Positions 8,054 to 16,337 of a stretch of DNA of 46,528 nucleotides are shown in pieces. Positions within the stretch are counted from its first letter, which is position 1. Every line of letters begins with the position of its first letter. Under the pieces are notes generated by a model that worked only from the letters and a program-made list of their open reading frames with translations, ran no database searches and was not told where the DNA came from. Source of the stretch: CAZOEL01 sp964578835 (GTDB lineage Bacteria > Desulfobacterota > Syntrophobacteria > Syntrophobacterales > Syntrophobacteraceae); the NCBI GenBank assembly GCA_964578835.1, contig CAZOEL010000058.1:1-46528 (forward strand). The letters run 5' to 3'. A program made the translations under genes and the position numbers.

Positions 8054-8364
8054 CTGAAGTCAGAGTAGGTCAGAGTAGAAAGTCAAAGAAAGTCAACTGA
8101 CTTTGTCTGACTTTCTCCCGCTTTGTTTTCAAGGCGAAAAGAGACGCGGCCGGAGAGGAGAAAGTCAGGTCAAAGAAAGTCAAAATTACCACGTTGACCA
8201 CTGACTTGCTTGTAATTCCGGTAACTTAGAGAAAGTCAAAGAAAGTCAACGCCATGTGGCCTGACCAACCTCTGTAAGTTATTGATATTACAAGCAAGTC
8301 AGTGGTCAGACAAAGTCAAAACCTATATAGAGGAAAGTCTGAAACTGACTTTCTCTATATAGGT
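8054..8364. other. ori: Iteron-like candidate replication origin
   Basis: The gap behind the primase gene contains ten copies of AAAGTCA: plus strand at 8079, 8089, 8161, 8176, 8232, 8242 and 8312; minus strand at 8098, 8108 and 8346. The 20-mer GAAAGTCAAAGAAAGTCAAC occurs twice exactly (8078-8097 and 8231-8250). A perfect 22-bp inverted repeat joins 8195-8216 and 8287-8308. A second stem, ACCTATATAGAG/CTCTATATAGGT, spans 8321-8364. Repeated short sites plus large inverted repeats next to a Rep-type gene are typical of iteron origins. An alternative is a multi-site operator. Confidence 0.65.
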
Positions 8365-8391
8365 GTTTAGGTAGGTCGAAAAGAGGATGGT

Positions 8392-9624
8392 TTGAAAGTC
8401 TTTTATAACGACAACGATAAAAACAGTCAGAAGTGGACGAAGAGTTTAATTCGCAATCGGTTAATTGCGGATGGAGTTGTGGATGGTTGTTCGATTACAG
8501 ATCTCAAATCAGAAACTCTCGAAGCATTTAGTAGAGTTCATTTGTTCGCTGGCATCTCGGGCTGGCAATACGCGATGCAAATCGCAAACTGGCCAGCCGA
8601 GTTGGAAGTCTGGTCCGGCAGTTGTCCGTGCCAGCCGTTCAGTTGCGCCGGATCGCGGAAAGGCTTCGAGGACAAAAGGCACTTATGGCCTGAGATGCGA
8701 AGACTCATTGACGAGCGCAGGCCTGCAGTCATTGTTGGAGAACAAGTTACGAGCAAAGCTGGCAAGGTATGGTTCTCCGGAGTACGTGCTGACTTGGAAG
8801 AGTTGGGATATCGGTTCGCAGCCGCAGATTTGTGCAGTGCGAGCATCGGTTCTCCGAACATCCGACAAAGGCTTTTCTGGTTTGCCATCAATCCTGAAAG
8901 GCTGGCTCACTCCTCAAGCGCTGAGCTTCGATCAGTCACATCAGCCGGGAAAGAACCGGCAGCAGGATGCGACCGAGAGGATAGCTGGCTGGCCGATAAT
9001 AGAATACAAGATCAGATTCGCAAATTAACAGCAGAGAAGGACTTCGCTCTCCAAGAACCAGGAGCCAATAAGGTTCAAAAAGATCGGCTGAAGCAGATAG
9101 ACGAAGAGATAGAACGGCTGAAATACTCATCTCCACGGCTGCCGGAGCGGGCGACGACAGAAGGCCTTTTCGATGTTCTCGAGAAAGGAGGAGGTGGAAT
9201 AATCTTATTGTCAGAATTCGGCCCCTGGGTCAAAGCCATGGAAGCTAGCCATAATGCAACTTTCAAGGCCACTATGACTGTTCTTTATGATGTTCCTAAA
9301 GACTACAAGGAGGTGACCAGAGGCGGAGGATACCGGGCCATCCAGTATCCTTTCATAAGCGTTTGTGGAGTCTCCACGCTTGATTGGGTCCAGGCAAACT
9401 ATAAAGAGGATGATCTCGGATCAGGCTTCCTTCGTTTTTGTTCCAGGCTATCACGATCAAAAAGCATACGGAGCCAGTTCAGGCAAAATGCGCATGTTCG
9501 GTTTTGGTTTGTGCAGCTCGTGTTTTGCTCATGGAGAGGAGCTCCAGAAGGCCATAGAGGAGAGCATAAAATCATCCGTACAAAAAACCGAGCCTGCCTA
9601 CGCCGATATTCTCTTTACAGATGA
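8392..9624 (+). pseudogene. Chimera: truncated cytosine-C5 methyltransferase joined to a DUF3987 fragment
   Basis: The TTG start at 8392 follows AAGAGGA (8381-8387). Residues 1-165 are a phage-type DNA cytosine-5 methyltransferase: motif I LFAGISGW (51-58), catalytic Cys80 in motif IV PCQPFS (79-84), motif VI as EQV (117-119) and motif VIII QRLFW (159-163). The target-recognition domain and motifs IX-X are missing. From about residue 203 the protein turns into a C-terminal piece of a DUF3987 primase/helicase-associated protein (EFGPWVKAMEASHN, then STLDWVQANYKEDDLGSGFL). After about 9436 the DUF3987 reading continues in another frame (FVPGYHDQKAYG), so there is also a frameshift; residues past 348 here are out of frame. 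A deletion fusing two genes near 8997 explains this. Without the target-recognition domain, methylation activity is unlikely. Confidence 0.7.
8465..9028 (+). other. Overlapping +1-frame reading frame inside the methyltransferase
   Basis: An uninterrupted 187-codon frame runs inside the methyltransferase gene in another frame. Its part from about 8715 to 8990 contains LLENKLRAKLARYGSPEYVL, then TWKSW, QICAVRASVLRTSDKGFSG and GW(L)TP. I associate this pattern with the C-terminal part of many phage/metagenomic methyltransferase-region proteins. The same DNA encodes motif VI-VIII of the methyltransferase in frame one. Either this is a truly dual-coding segment or a database-wide shadow of a conserved gene. 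No ribosome-binding site clearly serves it. Confidence 0.3.
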
Positions 9625-9673
9625 AGGAGAGTGCTTGCCAGTCGTGCATTTTTTATGGCCGACCACGCATTGA
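9488..9673 (+). CDS. Small CxxC protein, possibly the tail of the frameshifted DUF3987 region
   Basis: A 61-residue frame from ATG 9488 reads MRMFGFGLCSSCFAHGEEL and ends ECLPVVHFLWPTTH. It contains one CSSC pair and a helical middle. It is open upstream to the DUF3987 frame (FVPGYHDQKAYG, about 9437-9475), so it may be the end of that broken gene rather than a gene of its own. No convincing ribosome-binding site is seen. Function unknown. Confidence 0.3.
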   Translation: MRMFGFGLCSSCFAHGEELQKAIEESIKSSVQKTEPAYADILFTDEGECLPVVHFLWPTTH

Positions 9674-9730
9674 TGAAGCAAGCGGAATGCTTTTGCCTCG
9701 CGAACTCGATAAAAAGAATGGAGAACAGCA

Positions 9731-10255
9731 ATGGGCGGTAGAGGATCTGGATTGTACTATCGATGGAGCAAGAAAGGCACCGTAGAAGGACATCAGCGGC
9801 TCGACGTCATGGCGCTGCATAGAGAAAGGCGGCTGCAGCCAGGCGCTCATATCGAACTGGTGCGTCGCTCTCGCCGCCTTGTTGATGGCCGGAGAGACGT
9901 CAAAGAAATAGTCCATCTCGCATGGACTGAGTGCAATTTTGGAGGCAAAAGACCGTGGTTTCTATGTCCTGGTTGCGGTAGGCGTGTAGGCGCGCTGATA
10001 ACCGACGGGTCTCTCTTCAGGTGCCGGCATTGTTACGGCTTGGTGTACAGGAGCCAGCAGCAGTGCAGAGCGTTTCGGCTTCTGAACAAGGCGCAGAAGA
10101 TTCGTGAGCGTCTTGGCGCCAGTCTGTGTATGGCCGATCCTATCAGGCAGAAACCGAAAGGAATGCACTGGAAGACTTTCCAGCATCTGGTGGAGCAGGA
10201 AGCCAAATTCGCTCAAATCGCCTGTGTGGATTTACTGGCTCGATTGAAGAAATGA
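9731..10255 (+). CDS. Zinc-ribbon protein of mobile elements
   Basis: A 174-residue basic protein starting MGGRGSG; ATG at 9731 follows GGAGAA. Residues about 77-100 form a zinc ribbon: RPWFLCPGCGRRVGAL, then a strand and FRCRHCYGLVYRSQ, i.e. two CxxC pairs about 17 residues apart. The rest is helical and rich in Arg, with a RERLG segment. Proteins of this layout (MGGRGSG start, CPGCGRRV, CRHCYxLxY) are widespread in phages, plasmids and islands as conserved hypotheticals, presumably binding nucleic acid. The frame is intact, unlike the gene before it. Confidence 0.75.
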   Translation: MGGRGSGLYYRWSKKGTVEGHQRLDVMALHRERRLQPGAHIELVRRSRRLVDGRRDVKEIVHLAWTECNFGGKRPWFLCPGCGRRVGALITDGSLFRCRHCYGLVYRSQQQCRAFRLLNKAQKIRERLGASLCMADPIRQKPKGMHWKTFQHLVEQEAKFAQIACVDLLARLKK

Positions 10256-11096
10256 ACCGGCAGTCTCTCTTGCGCTGGTGAATCACAGCCGAAGCGGCTC
10301 TCATCTTGTTTTGAGACCTCCTGTACGTCGAAAATGGACGTACAGAAACCGTGTAGATTGTTTGTATGTGGTCAGCCTGTTTGAGAAAAATGGCTTACAG
10401 GCACGATTAACGGCCTCGGAATTAAAAAAGCGAAACCGAGAGTCAGGAATCAATCGGAGCCACTACTTCAGCAGGCCTTACGGACCCTGCCCTCCAATTA
10501 TCACATGCTGCTGCCTTTCGGCGTCCTCAGTTTCGCGGATCTAAAATAAGCGATCTTCGCACAAAGCGCAAGAGATGACTTCTATTTTAGTCTCTTCTTT
10601 ACCATGTCACTCATTCCGGCCCATAGCGGAAGATCTCACTGTTACTTATGCTGAAGCGTCAAAGATGGAGAGCCGCCCACTAAGAAGCGCAAAAAGAGTC
10701 TCTCGGAACTCATCACTATGATTGAAGGCGTTTAGGCATCATGGCAATGCGGGTTGAGATGAAACACGCTGGTCCGCGAGAACTCATTTTTTAGAACTGC
10801 AGTCCAATTGAAATATCAAATGGCAATCCTCGGCCGAATAACCGGAAAGTTCAGCGATTCCAGAACGTGCGATCCATGCGGCGGTCAGCAGAACAATATC
10901 CATAACGTCATCCTTGGAGACGATGAAGATGAAAAATTGCTCGAGGCCAAGCCAAGAAGCTTAAAGCAGCAGATAGATTTCTTTATTAATCCGGTCAATC
11001 CGCTTCTCAAAGCAAAAGATAGACTTTGGCATTGAAACGGTTCGGAGCAAAACCAAAAATGAGGCGAACCCTATGAATAAAACAATCACACAGCAA
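10256..11096. other. Gene-poor stretch between the zinc-ribbon gene and the CRISPR array
   Basis: I see no convincing gene in these 840 bp. Short frames exist (for example 75 codons at 10808-11035, containing TCDPCGG) but have no clear ribosome-binding site or recognisable family. A small hairpin, CTGTACGTC/GACGTACAG, lies at 10321-10345. The stretch may hold decayed genes. Confidence 0.4.
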
Positions 11097-11868
11097 GTTC
11101 AATGAGGCCGGAGCAGAAAAGGCTCCGGAAATTCGAAGGCTCAAGGAACTCGAAATCGACATAGGCCTGGCTTCAATGAGGCCGGAGCAAAAAAGGCTTC
11201 GGAAATACTCGGTAGACGGCGAAATGATCGAGATCTACAGCCGGCTTCAATGGGGCCGGAGCAGAAAAAGCTCCGGAAATCCGATCTGGATGTGATCGAG
11301 CTTTCGCTGAGCATCGAGCTTCAATGAGGCCGGAGCAGAAAGCTCCGGAAATTCATCATTAAGGCCGCAACTGCAAACACAAACAATGTCCTTCAATGAG
11401 GCCGGAGCAGAAAAGCTCCGGAAATCACAATTCGAGTGGCACTCTCATATTCGCCCGACTTATCGCTTCAATGAGGCCGGAGCAGAAAAGCTCCGGAAAT
11501 AAGGGAAGACGGAATTGGATGAGGCGAAGGCTAAGGTGCTTCAATGAGGCCGGAGCAGAAAAGCTCCGGAAATCAGGCATGGGAGGAATATGTTGCAGCG
11601 CCTTCCGTATCGCTTCAATGAGGCCGGAGCAGAAAAGCTCCGGAAATAGGTTGGCAGAATAGAGGTTGGCAGCGCGGAGGTTGGCAGCTTCAATGAGGCC
11701 GGAGCAGAAAAGCTCCGGAAATACCGGACTTGCATGGGTGCGTTTTATAGGTCAGGGTCTGCTTCAATGAGGCCGGAGCAGAAAAGCTCCGGAAATTTGG
11801 GTGAATGCTCCGACAGGGAAGCCGCTCTACGTGCTTCAATGAGGCCGGAGCAGAAAAGCTCCGGAAAT
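11097..11868 (-). CRISPR. CRISPR array, 11 repeats and 10 spacers, type I-G
   Basis: The plus-strand consensus is 36 nt: GCTTCAATGAGGCCGGAGCA continuing GAAAAGCTCCGGAAAT, with an internal 7-bp hairpin CCGGAGC/GCTCCGG. Repeats start at 11097, 11170, 11244, 11318, 11390, 11465, 11538, 11612, 11687, 11761 and 11833. Spacers are 37, 37, 37, 37, 39, 37, 38, 39, 38 and 36 nt. The four left-most repeats differ by substitutions and small indels (35-37 nt); the right-most six are identical. Read on the minus strand the repeat ends in ATTGAAGC, close to the ATTGAAAC handle of many type I systems. Decay at the left, the handle and the upstream minus-strand cas genes all place the leader at the right and transcription leftward. 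Confidence 0.97.
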
Positions 11869-12228
11869 AGCTTCTTTGCCAAGCTTTGCTATGCAAGCCT
11901 TTGCAGGATTGTTTGCGAGAGCTTATTAAACCTGAGCTCAAGTCCTACACATATTACTCATCACGTTTCTAAATCATTCAGTCTTTCTCCTGGTTTTCAA
12001 AGAGCTTACAAGCTTGCGAGCGGTGCCGCAACTTCTGGCGCCACATAAGCGCTCGCAGCAGGCAGGCAAGAAAAATTGGAATGCTTCTATCCTATCCGCC
12101 AAATCCATCGAACTGCAAGTTGAATGTCATTGTCAGAGAAAGAAATTCTTCAAAACCACGTATCACAATTTCTTATCAGAGCCTCCTGGACTATCCAATC
12201 AATGACGCAAGCGCCATGTTCAATGCGG
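11869..12228 (-). promoter_or_regulatory. Presumed CRISPR leader
   Basis: The 360 bp between the freshest repeat (11833-11868) and the end of the last cas gene hold no convincing gene and are in the leader position. The first 70 bp beyond the array are T/C-rich on the plus strand. A weak inverted pair (TGCGAGCG near 12016 and CGCTCGCA near 12050) lies in the middle. Minus-strand promoter elements were not resolved. Confidence 0.5.
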
Positions 12229-13194
12229 CTACAACCATTCTTCCGCACGGCTGAAAACTTGGTAATTTCCTTTTTCGGAGCTGCCGGTACGTACGCGGCG
12301 ACAACGGAAAACAAGCTCAACGCCGCGTTGTTTCAGATCACTATTAATCGGATGAACGAGCAACGAGCGCAAGGTATCAAGCGAGATCGGATTGCTCCAG
12401 ATAGGCCATGCAAACCAGTCACCGCTATTATCATAATGGAATCCCGCAGTGTGAAGTCTTCCACCAATGGCAAAACATGGAAACAGCGGAAGCGACTGGC
12501 TGGCCAGGTAGACGGCGACGCTGACGGAGCGTTTCTTATTGTCGTTTGTAGGCTCTTTGTTGCGCAGCGCATGTAATCGCTGCATTTGAGGATCCCAGCC
12601 AAGCGGGTGTTCATCATCTTCATACCGCCATGGACCAAACAGCGCTTCCTCTATCTTCTCGCGAACCGCTGAAGCTATCTTGCCACCTTTCTGGCGCTTC
12701 GTTAACTTCTTGGCAAGTTTTCGGCCTTTTTCGTTTAATAGATCCTGCTGTCCGGAGGTCATGAGAAGGTGACTGTTGCTGATAACCGTCTGATCCTTTT
12801 TTTTACGTGTGATCAGATCGCTGCCAAAGCCTGAGAGCATCTCTGCGACTGTTTGCTCTCCTGCGCTGTTTCCTAGTCTACAGATGATTTCTTTGCCTAT
12901 CCTCCGATAGTCCTCGACCTTGGCTTCGGTTGTGGTGAGGCTATACTCATCAAGGCAATCCAGGTATCGCTTGGCAGAATCCGCAACAACCTCGATTATG
13001 CGGTCGCGCAAGGAGCTCTCTGTATCAACGCAACTCGTGGAAAAGCATGCCGTCCATGGTCCATTACTGCCACCACTCCGGCGCCAGCTCAGCTTTGACT
13101 CGAAATCCTGGTTTGCAACTCGAAAGAGACCGCATGCCGCAAGAAACCCGATAGGATTATTGCCTTTTAATCCTGTCAGTTCGAGAGAGATCAC
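12229..13194 (-). CDS. Small Cas8-like / Cas3-associated protein of the type I-G system
   Basis: A 321-residue protein beginning with GTG at 13194, preceded on the minus strand by AAGGAG. It is the last gene of the cas operon, 11 bp after cas3. The N-terminus LELTGLKGNNPIGFLAACGL resembles the opening of small proteins that accompany type I-G cas3, and the general LG(F/Y)LAALG opening of I-G large-subunit proteins. The middle is basic (KKLTKRQKGGKIAS), and the C-terminal half has an AxGGRLHTAGFHYDNS segment. By elimination, since Csb1 (Cas7), Csb2 (Cas5-Cas6) and Cas3 are present, this is the best candidate for the large-subunit (Cas8) or Cas3-extension role. It is much shorter than Csx17 (about 700 residues), so the exact family (Csb3, Csx14 or a Cas3-extension protein) is unsure. 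Confidence 0.65.
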   Translation of the reverse strand: MISLELTGLKGNNPIGFLAACGLFRVANQDFESKLSWRRSGGSNGPWTACFSTSCVDTESSLRDRIIEVVADSAKRYLDCLDEYSLTTTEAKVEDYRRIGKEIICRLGNSAGEQTVAEMLSGFGSDLITRKKKDQTVISNSHLLMTSGQQDLLNEKGRKLAKKLTKRQKGGKIASAVREKIEEALFGPWRYEDDEHPLGWDPQMQRLHALRNKEPTNDNKKRSVSVAVYLASQSLPLFPCFAIGGRLHTAGFHYDNSGDWFAWPIWSNPISLDTLRSLLVHPINSDLKQRGVELVFRCRRVRTGSSEKGNYQVFSRAEEWL

Positions 13195-13205
13195 GGTGAG
13201 ACTCC

Positions 13206-16200
13206 TTATTTCAATACTGTCAGCTGCTCTTTAGCTGATGCGACATGATCGGCCGTAATCAGCATTGCCTCCAGATAGGCCAGGCCCCACCAGCCATAAT
13301 GACGTATCATATGCCAGAATAGGTCTGTCCAGCCGCTATCGAGACGATACAGTCGATGATCGCTGCTCACTGTGATCTGCATACCGTCATGACTGCGAGC
13401 CACCTGAATCGGATGCAGTTCTTCACTCTCCGGGACTACAGGAGCAAAAGGTCGTCCAAAACCGTGGTGCGTGCCTATGAGTAGCTTGGCAAGCTCGTAG
13501 ATGCTTTTTCCATCGTTTCCACTGTACGCTTCCTCAAACAAGCGAACTGAGACGAATTCATGCCTCAGACCGCGAGAATAACCATAGCGGCTGCCATCCT
13601 GTCCACTGCGGGCCGATTTAGCCAGAACATGTCCAGCTGACAGAGCCGCCAAGGCTTTAAGCTCACTGCCACGCAGCCATGCCTGAAAACGCCGGTCGCA
13701 TTTACCTTCATCGTGCCACTGAGACGCCAAAGAGAGTGCATCCTGGAACTCTTCATCGAGGCCGCAGTGATAAGCGAAATTTGCCGCCATCTCTTCGGTA
13801 TGCAAGCTGTGATCTTCAAGGAGGACTTCACGTCTGTCCGGCATGAACGAAGTAGCATTGCTGGAAGGATCCTCCTGTTCCAAATCCTCTGGAGGAGCAG
13901 CCAGCTCTTCCGATAAGAGCACCGGCGCGGCGGCAGCTATGACCAAGCCATCCATTTGCGGATAGAAGTTGATTTGAGGTTGATTTGGCGCTCTCAGCAG
14001 GGCTCCGATTGCCGCTTCAAGAGCTGGTTGAGCCACGAGCTTTAGAAGAATCGATAGAAGATTTTTTATGGAAGACAAAAGGCTTGTCTTCTCCACTTCC
14101 GAGACTGTTAGGATGCCGTGGAGCAGTTGCTTGAGCTTTTTCTTTATTGGTTGATCAGTGACAAACGCATCAAAGAGCGAGTCGGAGAGGCGGAAGCGAA
14201 GCCTCGGGCGCCTAAAGGCATTGGCTGGATAGGAGGCAATGAGCTGAGCGAGACATGCCTCTGCGACATCAGCCACAGGAGTATTGCTGGCGGGATTCCA
14301 ACCGAACTCGTCGGCGCCGCCGTATTCGGCGGGAACTATTATCGTGTCGCCCGGTTTAATCGCCTCAATGTCTAACACATCGTCTGGACCGAGGACTTTG
14401 GCGTCTTTTGCTCCTCTCCAGCGGAGAACGCGGCGGACATTATCTTTGCGGTCGCCTTCAATATTTAGTCCGGCTCCTTCGACGTCCGCCACTTCAGAGC
14501 TCGCTTGATTTCTCAGCCATGCGCGGAATTCGTATATAGGAATCGGCAACGCCTCACGGATAAGCGGAGGCATAAGGCTAGCGATGCTGTTCCATACCTG
14601 ATGGTTTCCTTCATTGAGATCGGCCCTCCAGATAACCAGTACGTCTGCGGTGGAATCGGCCTGACCGTGGAGGAACGGCGCTATGTCCGGATCCGGCGCA
14701 GGCAAAGGATTTGTTTGGACCCATGCGTCAAGGTGAGCCGGAAAGAGCAAAGGCGCAACCTGTTTTGGCGCCAGCATCCGCTGCAGCTCTTCGTGATCTC
14801 TTGAGAGCTTCGTATCCAGCTGGTTGACGCCGAAATCAATCCACATTGATTTTTTCTTTCCGCTAGCCTCCGTTATCGCATTCTCTTTGAGCCAATTCCA
14901 TGTGTGGGCGATGGCATTGCCATAGATCGGATCCTGCGGCTCACCTTCATCAAGCTTCCTCAGTTGCTTCTCCGTGAAGACCTGATCGCTTTGGATGATG
15001 GCACACGCTGGAGAAGGCAGGTTTTGCTCATAGCGTCTTCCGAGACGGTCCAGTCGACCGAAACGCTGTCGCAGGCAATCGAGAGGCGCAGCTTCCGTCA
15101 CGAGAGCATCGAAGTCAAGGTTCGCTCCAACTTCTACGGTTTGAGTGGCAACGACAAACAACGGCTTGTCAGGCGATTTCTCTCGGCCAGCTTTGATTTG
15201 TGGCAGCCACTCCTTCAATAAGCGATCACGGTCATAGGGCCGGATACGGCCTGTTAATAGGATTGTCTTGTACTGCGGATCGCCTTTAACTCCTTTCCGT
15301 AGTTGGTCAAATACGAGCCTTGCTGTGGCGACACGGTTTACAACGATGCCTATAACCTTCGGCAGACTATCTGGAGAGGTTATTAAAGCCTCATCCGAGT
15401 TGAGCCATTTCTTTGCCTCTGCGACAAGACGGGATACAAGTATCTCACGGTTCTTCTGCCGCAACTCACGGGCTTTGCGCGGATGATCCTTCTTCGTAAT
15501 TGGCTTGACTTCAACCTCGATAAGCTGTGTTTGCTTGGTTGCTTGCAGCCTCGGAGCAAGCCTCTTGTCATTGCGCATATCATCGGTAAGTCCGAACGCG
15601 TGTTGAGTCGGATCGCCCGCCGTTGCGGACATCCGCACAATGCTTATGTGGCGACTCTCAGGCAAAGGCGATTGCTTCGCTCTCTGCTGATAGCGCCTAA
15701 TATGTGCAATCGTGTCAGCAAAGACCGTGGAGAGATGAGCCTCGTCCAGTATGATTCGCGTATCGAAGGCAAGCAGGGCGGCATGCACTGGACGAGCTCT
15801 TGGACTCACTCCGTAGCCTCGAAACAATAGCCGTGAACCAGTCTGATCGACAGTTGAGATGAGGATGGAAGGAGTAAGCGGATCGTTCGTCCAGCCGTCA
15901 TCTCGGTAGACGCCGCCGCGAAGCCTGGCAACAAGAAGCGGTTCGGCCGGATCGGCTGCAAGGCTGGAAAGTCGTTCCGCGACTGCCTTAAGCGCCGGTT
16001 CCACGCGATCTCCTTTTACTGCCGACCGGATTGCTCGCTGGAGGAGTCGTGCGTGTTCTGCTGCTTCATCGACTACAAGCCGCCGATCCACCACAAAACA
16101 AATGCGGCGAGCAGCGCTCCGCTGTTTTGGTTCTCTTCTTGCCTGGAGTGACAATTCAAAAAGCGCCAGATCGAGCATGCTGGTCTTACCGCATGCGGTC

Positions 16201-16337
16201 GGCACGCTGATCACATCGGGCCAGCCTCCGGTTTCAAGGACTTCTCTGGCAAGAGCCTTCTGCCAATCGAACGGTTCGTATCCATGCACAGCCTGGAAGA
16301 ATTGAGCGAACTGCGTTGCGGCCGACTCGGACATCAT
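13206..16337 (-). CDS. cas3: Cas3 helicase with C-terminal HD nuclease, type I-G
   Basis: A 1043-residue effector nuclease-helicase. Superfamily 2 helicase motifs come first: Walker A PTACGKT (46-52), DEAH box 198-201, MSATAGD (motif III), then QTVEVGANLDFDALV and QRFGRLDRLGR (motif VI). The HD domain is C-terminal (about 840-1035): HSLHTEEMA, WHDEGK with His875-Asp876, GTHHGFG and ITADHVAS. Helicase first and HD last is the arrangement of type I-G (I-U) Cas3, opposite to most type I systems. ATG at 16337 overlaps the csb2 stop as ATGA, giving translational coupling. It unwinds and degrades DNA displaced by the Cascade-like complex. All visible catalytic motifs are intact. Confidence 0.93.
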   Translation of the reverse strand: MMSESAATQFAQFFQAVHGYEPFDWQKALAREVLETGGWPDVISVPTACGKTSMLDLALFELSLQARREPKQRSAARRICFVVDRRLVVDEAAEHARLLQRAIRSAVKGDRVEPALKAVAERLSSLAADPAEPLLVARLRGGVYRDDGWTNDPLTPSILISTVDQTGSRLLFRGYGVSPRARPVHAALLAFDTRIILDEAHLSTVFADTIAHIRRYQQRAKQSPLPESRHISIVRMSATAGDPTQHAFGLTDDMRNDKRLAPRLQATKQTQLIEVEVKPITKKDHPRKARELRQKNREILVSRLVAEAKKWLNSDEALITSPDSLPKVIGIVVNRVATARLVFDQLRKGVKGDPQYKTILLTGRIRPYDRDRLLKEWLPQIKAGREKSPDKPLFVVATQTVEVGANLDFDALVTEAAPLDCLRQRFGRLDRLGRRYEQNLPSPACAIIQSDQVFTEKQLRKLDEGEPQDPIYGNAIAHTWNWLKENAITEASGKKKSMWIDFGVNQLDTKLSRDHEELQRMLAPKQVAPLLFPAHLDAWVQTNPLPAPDPDIAPFLHGQADSTADVLVIWRADLNEGNHQVWNSIASLMPPLIREALPIPIYEFRAWLRNQASSEVADVEGAGLNIEGDRKDNVRRVLRWRGAKDAKVLGPDDVLDIEAIKPGDTIIVPAEYGGADEFGWNPASNTPVADVAEACLAQLIASYPANAFRRPRLRFRLSDSLFDAFVTDQPIKKKLKQLLHGILTVSEVEKTSLLSSIKNLLSILLKLVAQPALEAAIGALLRAPNQPQINFYPQMDGLVIAAAAPVLLSEELAAPPEDLEQEDPSSNATSFMPDRREVLLEDHSLHTEEMAANFAYHCGLDEEFQDALSLASQWHDEGKCDRRFQAWLRGSELKALAALSAGHVLAKSARSGQDGSRYGYSRGLRHEFVSVRLFEEAYSGNDGKSIYELAKLLIGTHHGFGRPFAPVVPESEELHPIQVARSHDGMQITVSSDHRLYRLDSGWTDLFWHMIRHYGWWGLAYLEAMLITADHVASAKEQLTVLK

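Noticed and set aside
11396..11941. Several open frames across the array with the peptide MRPEQKSSGN repeated, or its antisense form FRSFSAPASLK
   Set aside because: They are translations of the CRISPR repeats and not proteins.
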